From Clostridium_AT radicumherbarum (GTDB taxonomy: Bacteria > Bacillota > Clostridia > Clostridiales > Clostridiaceae), in assembly GCF_045310525.1 (NCBI RefSeq), contig NZ_JBJHZY010000002.1, positions 783,817 through 847,816 on the forward strand: a stretch of DNA of 64,000 nt, in the 5' to 3' direction. How positions within the stretch are numbered: the first letter of the stretch is position 1; each line of letters begins with the position of its first letter. Under the pieces are notes generated by a model. It made no database searches and had not been told where the DNA came from. It saw only the letters and a list, made by a program, of their open reading frames with translations. The position numbers and the translations under genes are program-made. Of this stretch, positions 8,354 to 15,980 are shown one piece after another.

Positions 8354-8779
8354 TTATTTACCTATTGCTTCCTTTAGTGTGTGCCAAGCAAGCACAGCAC
8401 ATTTTACTCTGGCAGGCATGTTGGATATATTTTTAAGTACCATGGCATCTTCTAGCTTTTCAAGTTCTACGTCATCTGTAATTTCTCTTTTTATCATGCT
8501 TATAAAGGTTTCAACCAAGTCTAAAGCTTCTTCCTTTGATTTTCCTGTAATTAGGTCTATCATCATGGAGGTTGAAGCTTGAGATATGGCACAGCCGCTG
8601 CCAGTGAAGGCTGCTTCTTCTATAATGTCTCCATTAAATTTTACCTCTAAGGTTATATCATCTCCACAGCTTGGATTATGCCCTCTTTCACAGGCGTCAA
8701 CATGATCTAAATGCCTTCTATTATGTGCGCTTTGGCTATGCTCCATAATAAGTTCTGTGTAAATTTGACTAAGATCCAT
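8354..8779 (-). CDS. sufU: SUF system Fe-S scaffold / sulfur acceptor SufU
   Basis: A 141-residue IscU/SufU protein. The three conserved cysteines are Cys38 (in PSCGDD, with Asp40), Cys63 (in GSGCAIS) and Cys127 (in RVKCAVL), the residues that bind zinc and accept sulfur from SufS in Firmicutes. The insertion between the second and third cysteine is of the SufU rather than the IscU type. It overlaps the end of sufS by 11 bp, so it is the last, translationally coupled gene of sufCBDSU. Confidence 0.95.
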   Translation of the reverse strand: MDLSQIYTELIMEHSQSAHNRRHLDHVDACERGHNPSCGDDITLEVKFNGDIIEEAAFTGSGCAISQASTSMMIDLITGKSKEEALDLVETFISMIKREITDDVELEKLEDAMVLKNISNMPARVKCAVLAWHTLKEAIGK

Positions 8780-10007
8780 AACCTAACCACTTCCTTACGC
8801 TTTTTAAACTTTCTATAAATATATCTATTTCTTTTTTTGTATTGTAAAAATAAAAGCTTGCTCTTGAAGTTGCTGGTGCTCCCAGGTATTTCATAAGAGG
8901 CTGTGCACAGTGATGTCCAGCTCTTATAGCTACTCCATAGGTATCTACAATACTTGCTGTATCGTGAGGATGACAACCATCTATACTAAAGGATATTACT
9001 CCACCTCTGTTTTCTAAATCAGTTGGTCCATAAATTTTAATATTGGGAAGCTCCCTCATTTTTTCTAATGCATAGCCTGTAAGCTGAAGTTCATATTCAT
9101 GAATTTTATCAAGGCCTATACTCTCTAAATAGTCTATGGCCCCTGATAAGCCTACAGCTCCTTCCACGTTTTGAGTACCTGCTTCAAATTTAAAGGGAAG
9201 CTCTGCAAAGGTAGTATCCTGCTCCTCAACGTATTCTATCATATCTCCACCCATTAAGAATGGAGGCATTTTTTCAAGTAAGCTTTCCTTTCCATAAAGT
9301 ACTCCAATTCCCATAGGAGCTAACATCTTATGACCGGAAAATACAAAGAAATCTGCATCTATAGCTCTTACATCCACCTTCATATGTGGTACTGCCTGAG
9401 CTCCATCTACTATTACTACTGCTCCCTTTGAATGTGCATACTCAGCTACTTCACGTACAGGATAAATAGTTCCAAGCACATTTGACATAAAGGCAAGACT
9501 CACAAGCTTTGTCTTATCTGTTATTTTTGCCTTAACTTCCTCCATAGTAAGCCTATAATCACTACTTAAATACATAAACTTTAAAACTGCACCTTTAGCT
9601 TTAGCTACCTTCTGCCAAGGCACCAAGTTGCTGTGATGCTCGGATATGCAGAGTACTATTTCATCGCCTGTATTAATAAAGTTCATGCCATAGGAATAAG
9701 CTAATAAATTTAAGGACTCTGTTGCATTTTTTGTAAATATTATTTCCTTTGTAGAAGCTGCATTTATAAATTTTCTTACCTTTTCTCTAGTGTTTTCATA
9801 ATCCTCTGTAGCTTTAACAGAAAGATAATGAGCACCTCTATGTGGGTTCCCATTATGCAGATGATGATAAGCACTCATAGCTTCTAATACCTGTATTGGC
9901 TTATGGGTAGTAGCTGCATTATCAAGGTAAACTAATGGTTTATCATTTACAGTTTGAGAAAGAATAGGAAAGTCTTTTCTTATTTCATCAACCTTGAATT
10001 CACGCAT
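8769..10007 (-). CDS. sufS: Cysteine desulfurase SufS
   Basis: A 412-residue class V aminotransferase-fold enzyme that removes sulfur from cysteine as an enzyme persulfide. The PLP lysine is Lys227 in FSGHKMLAPMG; the persulfide cysteine is Cys367 in RAGHHCAQPLM, the short-loop group II (SufS) form. The N-terminus FKVDEIRKDFPIL and the YLDNAATTHKP segment are diagnostic. It overlaps sufD by 8 bp and sufU by 11 bp, and hands sulfur to SufU for assembly on SufBCD. Confidence 0.97.
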   Translation of the reverse strand: MREFKVDEIRKDFPILSQTVNDKPLVYLDNAATTHKPIQVLEAMSAYHHLHNGNPHRGAHYLSVKATEDYENTREKVRKFINAASTKEIIFTKNATESLNLLAYSYGMNFINTGDEIVLCISEHHSNLVPWQKVAKAKGAVLKFMYLSSDYRLTMEEVKAKITDKTKLVSLAFMSNVLGTIYPVREVAEYAHSKGAVVIVDGAQAVPHMKVDVRAIDADFFVFSGHKMLAPMGIGVLYGKESLLEKMPPFLMGGDMIEYVEEQDTTFAELPFKFEAGTQNVEGAVGLSGAIDYLESIGLDKIHEYELQLTGYALEKMRELPNIKIYGPTDLENRGGVISFSIDGCHPHDTASIVDTYGVAIRAGHHCAQPLMKYLGAPATSRASFYFYNTKKEIDIFIESLKSVRKWLGYGS

Positions 10008-11145
10008 TTAAAAGCCTCCTGTGTATTTCCTCACTGATAATATTTCTTAAATCTTCTAGAGGAATTTTATCTATAATTGGCGCATAGGAAGCCTCTATTA
10101 TAAGCTTCTTTGCCTCTTTTTCATCTAGCCCGCGGCTCATTAAATAAAACAATTTATTACTGTCTATCTGCCCTGCACTTGCTGCATGCTGGCCTTGAAC
10201 ATCATCTTCTCTGCAAAGGAGCAGTGGTATGGCATCTGATTTAACAGTTTTATCTAAAAGAATAGCAAATTCTTCTTCATTTCCCTTAGAGCTTACGGCT
10301 CCTTTTTTAAAATCAAGGGTGCCTCTAAATACTTTTTTAGCTTTATCCTTTAAGGCTCCTCTTGTTTCTATATTGCTTATACTTCTTCTGCCTCTATGAT
10401 TCATTAAGTAGCTTAAATCAACATTTCTATCACCATCGGCAAAATATATAGAGCTAATATTTGCCTCACTATTTTCTTCATCTAAATTATTAACATAATT
10501 GGTAACGCTGTTTTTAGCTCCAAGTTCAATTTGCAGCCAGTTTACCTTTGCATTATAGCCGCTGTAAGCTATGTGAGAGTCGAAGTGATAGCTTTTATCA
10601 TTCATCCTCTGAACCTTTATTACATTGACTATAGAGTTGTCCTTTGCATAAACTTTAATAACTCCATTATGGAAGGCTTCTGCCTTATCATCCGTACTGT
10701 AATCTATAACTAGGGTAATTTCACTGTTTTCTTCAGCAACTATAAAATTCAAGTCCATTACCATAGGATTTTCATTATCCATGTTATATGAAAGCCTAAT
10801 AGGCTCAGTTAACTTTGCATTTTTAGGAGCATGCACATAGATTCCTGTGTTATAATGTTTTTCACCAAGTGAAGTGAACTCTTCTGAAACCCCATAGTTT
10901 TCTTCCTTATTAATAAAATATTTTATATTTTCATTAGACTTTAGCTTAGAATTCATCTTTTTAACTATAACATCTTTGAAGTCCATTTCATTAATATAGG
11001 ACTTATTATAAGCTGGAATCTGAGAAAGCTTAATATCTTTTAAATTTAACTCATTAACCTTAAGCCATCTCCAAGTTATAACTGGGAGGGTATTTAAGGT
11101 TTTACTTTCTTTTTCATTGAATTTAGTTAAAGTACTATTAGTCAT
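10000..11145 (-). CDS. sufD: Fe-S cluster assembly protein SufD
   Basis: A 381-residue SufB/SufD-family protein. The right-handed beta-helix core lies around residues 110-340. The C-terminal part has DDVQGQHAASAGQID followed by FYLMSRGLDEKEAKKLIIEA, the family signature. It pairs with SufB on the SufC ATPase dimer to form the SufBC2D scaffold. The conserved His in GQHAAS corresponds to the residue needed for cluster assembly in characterised SufD. The gene lies 14 bp downstream of sufB and overlaps sufS. Sequence divergence from SufB is normal for SufD. Confidence 0.93.
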   Translation of the reverse strand: MTNSTLTKFNEKESKTLNTLPVITWRWLKVNELNLKDIKLSQIPAYNKSYINEMDFKDVIVKKMNSKLKSNENIKYFINKEENYGVSEEFTSLGEKHYNTGIYVHAPKNAKLTEPIRLSYNMDNENPMVMDLNFIVAEENSEITLVIDYSTDDKAEAFHNGVIKVYAKDNSIVNVIKVQRMNDKSYHFDSHIAYSGYNAKVNWLQIELGAKNSVTNYVNNLDEENSEANISSIYFADGDRNVDLSYLMNHRGRRSISNIETRGALKDKAKKVFRGTLDFKKGAVSSKGNEEEFAILLDKTVKSDAIPLLLCREDDVQGQHAASAGQIDSNKLFYLMSRGLDEKEAKKLIIEASYAPIIDKIPLEDLRNIISEEIHRRLLNA

Positions 11146-11159
11146 TAACCGTCCCTCCT

Positions 11160-12575
11160 TTATCCAATTGCACCTTCAAGTTCTATTTTAATTAAATTAT
11201 TCATTTCAACTGCATATTCTAGTGGAAGTTCCTTAGCTATTGGCTCAACAAAGCCTCTTACTATCATAGCTTTAGCTTCCTTTTCACTTATGCCTCTGCT
11301 CATCAGATAAAATATAGCTTCATCGCTAATTCTACCTATCTTTGCTTCATGTCCAATATCCACTTCATCATTCATCAAATCAATTACTGGAATGGTATCT
11401 GATCTGGATATATTATCAAGCATTAAGGATTCACAGGCTACTGTGGCTTTAACATGATGAGCATTTGGTGCTACTCTTAGTGCTCCTCTATAAAGTGCTA
11501 CTCCTCCATCCTTAGATATGGACTTTGAATTTACATTTGAAGTGGTATAAGGTGCTGCATGCACAACCTTACAGCCTGTATCTAAGTGCTGACCTTTTCC
11601 TGCAAAAGTAACTCCTGTAAATTCTGCTCTAGCCCTTTCTCCTTTAAGTATACTCATTGGATAAAGCATGGAAACCTTTGAGCCGAAGGAGCCTGAAACC
11701 CATTCTATTAGTCCGTCCTTTTCAACTATGGCTCTCTTAGTATTAAGGTTATACATATTCTTAGACCAGTTTTCTATGGTGCTGTATCTAAGTCTTGCAC
11801 CTTCCTTTACAAATAGCTCCACGCAGCCGGCATGAAGATTATTTACGTTATACTTTGGTGCCGAACAGCCTTCTATAAAGTGAAGCTTTGCACCCTTTTC
11901 AACTATAATTAATGTATGTTCAAACTGTCCTGCTCCCGGTGCATTTAATCTAAAATAGGATTGTAGTGGAATATCTACCTGAACCCCTTCCGGAACATAT
12001 ACAAAGGAACCACCTGACCAAACCGCTCCATGAAGGGCTGCAAATTTGTGATCGCTAGGAGGTACACAGGTCATAAAGTATTCTTTAACTATATCCTCGT
12101 AATCTCTTATGGCAGTTTCCATATCTGTATAAACAACACCCATTTTAACTAAATCTTCTCTAATGCTGTGGTAAACCACCTCTGAATCATATTGTGCACC
12201 AACACCAGCAAGAGATGTTCTTTCAGCCTTTGGTATACCTAGAAGATCAAAGGTTTTTTTAATATCCTCAGGTACCTCCTCCCACTTGCCCTTCATCTCT
12301 GTATTTGGCTTAACATAGGTTACAATATTCTCCATATGAAGATCAGTTAGATCTGGTCCCCAAGGGGGAGTATCAATGTTGTTGTATATTTCAAGAGACT
12401 TTAATCTAAAATCAGTCATCCATTGAGGCTCATTTTTTTCCTTGGAAATCTCCATAACAATTTCCGGAGTTAAACCGCTGTCAGCCTTATAGCTAAAATT
12501 AAAATCATTTTTAACATCGTAAATGCCTCTATCTAAATCATCTATATAAGTTTTCTTTTTAATTTTCTCTTCCAT
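11160..12575 (-). CDS. sufB: Fe-S cluster assembly protein SufB
   Basis: A 471-residue SufB, the main cluster-building subunit of SufBC2D. It is strongly conserved: PPWGPDLTDL, GAQYDSEVVYHS, FVYVPEGVQVDIPLQSYFRLN, the catalytic-tunnel region around HAGCVELFVKEGA, CESLMLDNISRSDTIP, and the C-terminal FYLMSRGISEKEAKAMIVRGF. It is the second gene of the operon, 35 bp after sufC. Confidence 0.97.
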   Translation of the reverse strand: MEEKIKKKTYIDDLDRGIYDVKNDFNFSYKADSGLTPEIVMEISKEKNEPQWMTDFRLKSLEIYNNIDTPPWGPDLTDLHMENIVTYVKPNTEMKGKWEEVPEDIKKTFDLLGIPKAERTSLAGVGAQYDSEVVYHSIREDLVKMGVVYTDMETAIRDYEDIVKEYFMTCVPPSDHKFAALHGAVWSGGSFVYVPEGVQVDIPLQSYFRLNAPGAGQFEHTLIIVEKGAKLHFIEGCSAPKYNVNNLHAGCVELFVKEGARLRYSTIENWSKNMYNLNTKRAIVEKDGLIEWVSGSFGSKVSMLYPMSILKGERARAEFTGVTFAGKGQHLDTGCKVVHAAPYTTSNVNSKSISKDGGVALYRGALRVAPNAHHVKATVACESLMLDNISRSDTIPVIDLMNDEVDIGHEAKIGRISDEAIFYLMSRGISEKEAKAMIVRGFVEPIAKELPLEYAVEMNNLIKIELEGAIG

Positions 12576-12610
12576 GTAATTACCTCCTTTATTGAATCTA
12601 ATCTCGCTGA

Positions 12611-13351
12611 TTACTCCTTATAGCTCTCATACCCATTTGCTTCTATTTCTTTTGCTAAAGAGAAATCTCCTGTTTTAACTATTTTTCCATCTACAAGAAT
12701 GTGTACATAATCTGGTTTTAAATAATCTAATATTTTATTGTGATGAGTTATTATAAGTATGGAGTTTTCGCTGTTTTTAAGTGCATTTACTCCTTGTGAC
12801 ACAATTCTTATGGCGTCTACATCAAGTCCTGAATCAGTCTCATCTAAAATAGCAAGCTTAGGTTCAAGTATGGCCATTTGTAGTATTTCATTCTTTTTCT
12901 TTTCACCGCCGGAAAAACCTAGATTTAAATATCTCTCAGCATATTCTTCTTTCATTTCAAGCAGCTCCATCTTTTCCTTTAAGGCTCTTTTAAAGGATAG
13001 AATCTTTAAAGGTTTTCCTGTAACCGCCATCTTAGCAGTTCTTAAAAAGTTTTCTACAGTTACACCAGGAATTTCTTCTGGATATTGAAAGGATAAGAAA
13101 ATCCCTTTTTTAGCTCTTTCATCTGCCTTTAATTCATTTATTTCTTCATTTTCAAATAAGATCTTACCATCAGTTATTTTATATTTTGGGTGTCCCATTA
13201 GTGTATTAGCTAAAGTAGATTTTCCCGCTCCGTTTGGTCCCATTATTACATGAACTTCACCTTTTTTAATTTCTAAATTTAAACCCTTTAAGATTTCCTT
13301 ACCTTCTATTTCAGTTTTTAGATTTTCTATTTTTAAAAGCTTCTCTTCCAT
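12611..13351 (-). CDS. sufC: Fe-S cluster assembly ATPase SufC
   Basis: A 246-residue ABC-type ATPase. The Walker A is GPNGAGKST (about 37-45), and the SufC-specific signature LGFSGGEKKKNEILQMA and Walker B LAILDETDSGLDVDAIR follow. It powers the conformational cycle of the SufB-SufD scaffold and is soluble, not a transporter. The ATG follows AAAGGAG. It is the promoter-proximal gene of sufCBDSU, and Rrf2/IscR-type half sites lie directly upstream. Confidence 0.97.
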   Translation of the reverse strand: MEEKLLKIENLKTEIEGKEILKGLNLEIKKGEVHVIMGPNGAGKSTLANTLMGHPKYKITDGKILFENEEINELKADERAKKGIFLSFQYPEEIPGVTVENFLRTAKMAVTGKPLKILSFKRALKEKMELLEMKEEYAERYLNLGFSGGEKKKNEILQMAILEPKLAILDETDSGLDVDAIRIVSQGVNALKNSENSILIITHHNKILDYLKPDYVHILVDGKIVKTGDFSLAKEIEANGYESYKE

Positions 13352-13367
13352 TTTAATTCTCCTTTAT

Positions 13368-13388
13368 ATCCGACTAATTTACTATGAT
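13368..13388. promoter_or_regulatory. Degenerate Rrf2/IscR-like operator near the sufC start
   Basis: ATCCGACTAATTTACTATGAT resembles the palindromic ATCCGA...TCGGAT pattern of IscR/Rrf2-family sites, with the left half intact and the right half at 4 of 6 positions. It lies 17 bp upstream of the sufC ATG. Confidence 0.4.
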
Positions 13389-13454
13389 TTAATTATAAAA
13401 TTTATTTCCAATCATTACTGTGATTGAAATCAAATTTTAATTATTATATAATAT

Positions 13455-13475
13455 ATCCGATAATTTTACTCGGAT
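13455..13475. promoter_or_regulatory. Rrf2/IscR-like operator of the suf operon
   Basis: A perfect inverted repeat ATCCGA-N9-TCGGAT lies just downstream of the predicted suf start point (about +10 to +30), a position suited to repression. The half site matches those reported for IscR-type (Rrf2) regulators of Fe-S genes in Firmicutes. No iscR gene is in the window. Confidence 0.55.
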
Positions 13476-13490
13476 TACATGATTAAGTAT

Positions 13491-13519
13491 ATCTTACTAT
13501 TTTGCTCTGGATTCGTCAA
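13491..13519 (-). promoter_or_regulatory. Predicted suf operon promoter
   Basis: Minus-strand TTGACG (13519-13514), a 17-base spacer and TAAGAT (13496-13491) make a plausible sigma-A promoter for sufCBDSU, with a leader of about 130 bases that contains the palindromic operator. Confidence 0.5.
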
Positions 13520-13599
13520 GTATTAAGACTTCAGTTATTATTCCTACTCAGCATTATCCGTGTATTGTAAAAAAGTATTTAATAATAATTGAAAAACTG

Positions 13600-13628
13600 T
13601 TGACCATAATGAATTATGGCCATATAAT
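13600..13628 (+). promoter_or_regulatory. Promoter of the M-box operon
   Basis: TTGACC (13600-13605), a 17-base spacer and TATAAT (13623-13628) form a near-consensus promoter about 65 bp before the conserved riboswitch start. Confidence 0.7.
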
Positions 13629-13697
13629 GAAGGTGTAAGATTGATATAAAATGATAATATACATTTTATATTAAACTTAATGTACATAATTTAATAA

Positions 13698-13852
13698 TCT
13701 TGTTAGGTGAGGTTACTGTATTAGACACACGCTACTGCCCAGAAATGTCGAGAGACGCCAATGGGTCAGCAGGTACTACCGGATTAAGGTTTTACCTAAT
13801 GTAGCTGAGTAAACATCTCTAAGCTATACAGTGCTAAAACTCAACGAGTGGA
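13698..13852 (+). ncRNA. M-box (ykoK leader) magnesium riboswitch
   Basis: The RNA shows the highly conserved M-box blocks in order: GUUAGGUGAGGUU, ACACACGCUACUGCCCAGAA, GUCGAGAGACGCCAAUGGGUC, a variable hairpin with ACCUAAUG, and the closing UAUACAGUGCUAAAACUC before AACGAG, which pairs back to the start. M-boxes bind several Mg2+ ions and terminate transcription when magnesium is plentiful. A strong terminator follows at 13879-13915. The controlled genes are a small ORF and an ABC transporter rather than a recognisable MgtE, CorA or MgtA. Confidence 0.95.
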
Positions 13853-13878
13853 GAAGGTTTTATTTGATTCGTTTTGAG

Positions 13879-13915
13879 AATCTCTTCGCTTGTTGCGAAG
13901 AGATTTTTTATTTTA
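13879..13915 (+). terminator. M-box expression-platform terminator
   Basis: The stem AATCTCTTCGC/GCGAAGAGATT is followed by TTTTATTTTA. Upstream, CTCAACG in the riboswitch 3' end can pair with CGTTTTGAG at 13870-13878, offering a competing fold as expected for a transcriptional switch. Confidence 0.85.
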
Positions 13916-13931
13916 TGTGAAATTCAAGAAG

Positions 13932-14028
13932 CTAAATGATTAATAATCATTTAGGGTAAAAAAGGATACCAGGAGGCTGAACAATTGATAATTGTTCAGT
14001 ACAGTATAAGGAATACAGGAGGGGATTG
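13932..14028 (+). repeat. Hairpin repeat (two palindromes) carrying the downstream Shine-Dalgarno
   Basis: Two palindromes lie in tandem: CTAAATGATT/AATCATTTAG at 13932-13954 and CTGAACAATT/AATTGTTCAG at 13977-13999, each with a 3-base loop. The second is flanked by CAGGAGG on the left and by GGAATACAGGAGG on the right; the latter is the ribosome site of the small ORF at 14032. Related units occur at 32901 and, on the minus strand, at 58036-58180. Confidence 0.75.
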
Positions 14029-14031
14029 GAT

Positions 14032-14157
14032 ATGGACGATGGTCCTTATAATAGTAATTTAATAAGCCGAATTAAGAAATTTAGTACCATAACCATAGCC
14101 AATCCCTATTTTACATATAGGTTTGTTATGGAAGGAGTTAAAGTTCATAAAAAATGA
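14032..14157 (+). CDS. Hypothetical 41-residue protein in the M-box operon
   Basis: A short frame of 42 codons runs from an ATG preceded by ACAGGAGGGG at ideal spacing to a TGA. It starts MDDGPYNSNLISRIKKFSTI and continues through NPYFTYRFVMEGVKVHKK. The protein is basic, with no clear membrane segment, and not recognised. It lies between the M-box terminator and the transporter permease (81 bp ahead of it), so it would be expressed only when magnesium is low. It could be a small regulator or partner of the transporter, a leader peptide, or a chance frame. The strong ribosome site argues for translation; the site comes from a repeat element, which weakens that argument a little. Confidence 0.55.
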   Translation: MDDGPYNSNLISRIKKFSTITIANPYFTYRFVMEGVKVHKK

Positions 14158-14238
14158 AGTTTAATTAAATTACTATGAAATGTGTTTATTTTAATTAATA
14201 TTACAAATTATAAATACAAATCATAGGAGGATTTTAAG

Positions 14239-15957
14239 ATGAAAATTACAGCAAATATTATTAAAAGGAAATTTGGACTACTTGATATTATTATATTTTT
14301 AGCAATAATTGGCCTATTATATATTTTTGTCTCACCAAGTATTAACCATGCTGCCAGTGGACAAAATATAGAAATTTCAACTAGTCTTTCAAAGCTTCCT
14401 ATTTATGCTTTAAAGTCAATTGGGCGAATGACAGCAGCCTATATTTTATCCTTGCTGTTTACCTTCATATATGGGTATGTAGCCGCTCATAATGAAAGAG
14501 CAGAGAAGCTTTTAGTACCTATACTTGATATATTGCAATCAATTCCTGTACTATCATTTTTACCCGCAGTTGTCTTGGGATTAATATCAGTATTTCCCAG
14601 TAGCAACGTAGGAATTGAGCTTGCTTCAATTATTCTTATTTTTACTGGGCAAGCGTGGAATATGACCTTTAGTTTTTATCATTCAATAAAAATTATACCT
14701 AAGGATCTGAAAGAAGCAACTAGGGTTTTTCAATTAAATAAATGGCAGCAATTTAAAACACTAGAGCTTCCATTTTCAGCTATAGGTCTTGTTTGGAACA
14801 GTATGATGTCTTGGGCAGGTGGCTGGTTCTTTCTTATGGCATGTGAAATGTTTACTTTAAAGGGTAAAGATTTTAGACTTGAAGGGCTAGGTTCATACCT
14901 TCAAACTGCAGCTAATAAGGGAAATACAAAAGCACTTTTATGGGGATTATTTACATTGATTTTAGTAATTGTACTTTTAAATGAACTAGTTTGGAAGCCT
15001 GTAACTGTATGGGCAGACAAATTTAAAGTAGAGCTTACTGAAAATGATGAAAAATCTCATTCCTTAATTCTTACAATGATAAGGCGTTCAGTTATTATTG
15101 AATTTATATCAGAAAAGATAATTAGTAAAATCAGCTTTAGAATAAACAATGCTATTGATAAAATGGTAAGTAAACTTAGTACCAAAAAAAATGAAAAGTC
15201 CAGCCTTTTAGGAATGTCTATTAAATGGCTGGTACGAATTCTAGCAATTATTATATTTGCCTATTCACTATTTAATGCTTTAAAACTTATAATTACCGTT
15301 TCCCCTAATGACTTAAGTAAGCTTCCTAAAGCCGCTCTTGCCACATTATTAAGAGTTTTAGCAGCACAGCTTATAGCACTAATATGGACGGTACCAGTTG
15401 GTGTTGCTATTGGAATGAATAAAAAATTGGCAAATATACTTCAGCCAATCATACAAGTTATAGCTTCAGTTCCTGCTACAGCACTATTTCCAGTAGTATT
15501 AGGCTTTTTTATGAGTGCAGTAGGAGGCCTGAACATAGCTTCAGTTTTCTTAATGTTAATGGGAACCCAGTGGTATATATTGTTTAACGTAATTGCAGGA
15601 GCAATGGCTATACCAGATGATTTAATTGCAGCTAGTAAAACCTTTAGTCTTAAGGGTTTTAAGAAGTGGAAAACATTAATACTTCCAGCAATATTCCCTT
15701 ATTTAATAACAGGAATGATCACAGCCACAGGCGGCTGCTGGAATGCTAGTATAGTATCTGAATATGTAAACTTTGGCAGCAATTCTGTTAGTACTGTTGG
15801 TCTTGGAGCCTTAATATCAGATGCCACTAATAAGGGCGATTTTCCAATGCTTTTACTTAGCACTATTATTATGTGTGTAGTGGTAGTCAGCTTTAATAAA
15901 TTGATATGGAAAAGATTATATACCTTATCGGAAGTTAAATATAAAATAGAGCTTTAA
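14239..15957 (+). CDS. ABC transporter permease with two fused permease domains
   Basis: A 572-residue membrane protein made of two BPD_transp_1 halves (about residues 60-270 and 350-560), as in the COG4986 duplicated permeases. Each half carries an EAA-type coupling loop: PKDLKEATRVFQLNKWQQFK and PDDLIAASKTFSLKGFKKWK. Homologues are usually called sulfonate, nitrate or taurine permeases by similarity, but no substrate-binding protein is nearby and the operon is under an M-box, so that substrate label is not supported. It is 23 bp upstream of its ATPase. The start follows AGGAGG. Confidence 0.85.
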   Translation: MKITANIIKRKFGLLDIIIFLAIIGLLYIFVSPSINHAASGQNIEISTSLSKLPIYALKSIGRMTAAYILSLLFTFIYGYVAAHNERAEKLLVPILDILQSIPVLSFLPAVVLGLISVFPSSNVGIELASIILIFTGQAWNMTFSFYHSIKIIPKDLKEATRVFQLNKWQQFKTLELPFSAIGLVWNSMMSWAGGWFFLMACEMFTLKGKDFRLEGLGSYLQTAANKGNTKALLWGLFTLILVIVLLNELVWKPVTVWADKFKVELTENDEKSHSLILTMIRRSVIIEFISEKIISKISFRINNAIDKMVSKLSTKKNEKSSLLGMSIKWLVRILAIIIFAYSLFNALKLIITVSPNDLSKLPKAALATLLRVLAAQLIALIWTVPVGVAIGMNKKLANILQPIIQVIASVPATALFPVVLGFFMSAVGGLNIASVFLMLMGTQWYILFNVIAGAMAIPDDLIAASKTFSLKGFKKWKTLILPAIFPYLITGMITATGGCWNASIVSEYVNFGSNSVSTVGLGALISDATNKGDFPMLLLSTIIMCVVVVSFNKLIWKRLYTLSEVKYKIEL

Positions 15958-15980
15958 TAGAAATAGGAGGAGGGATAATA

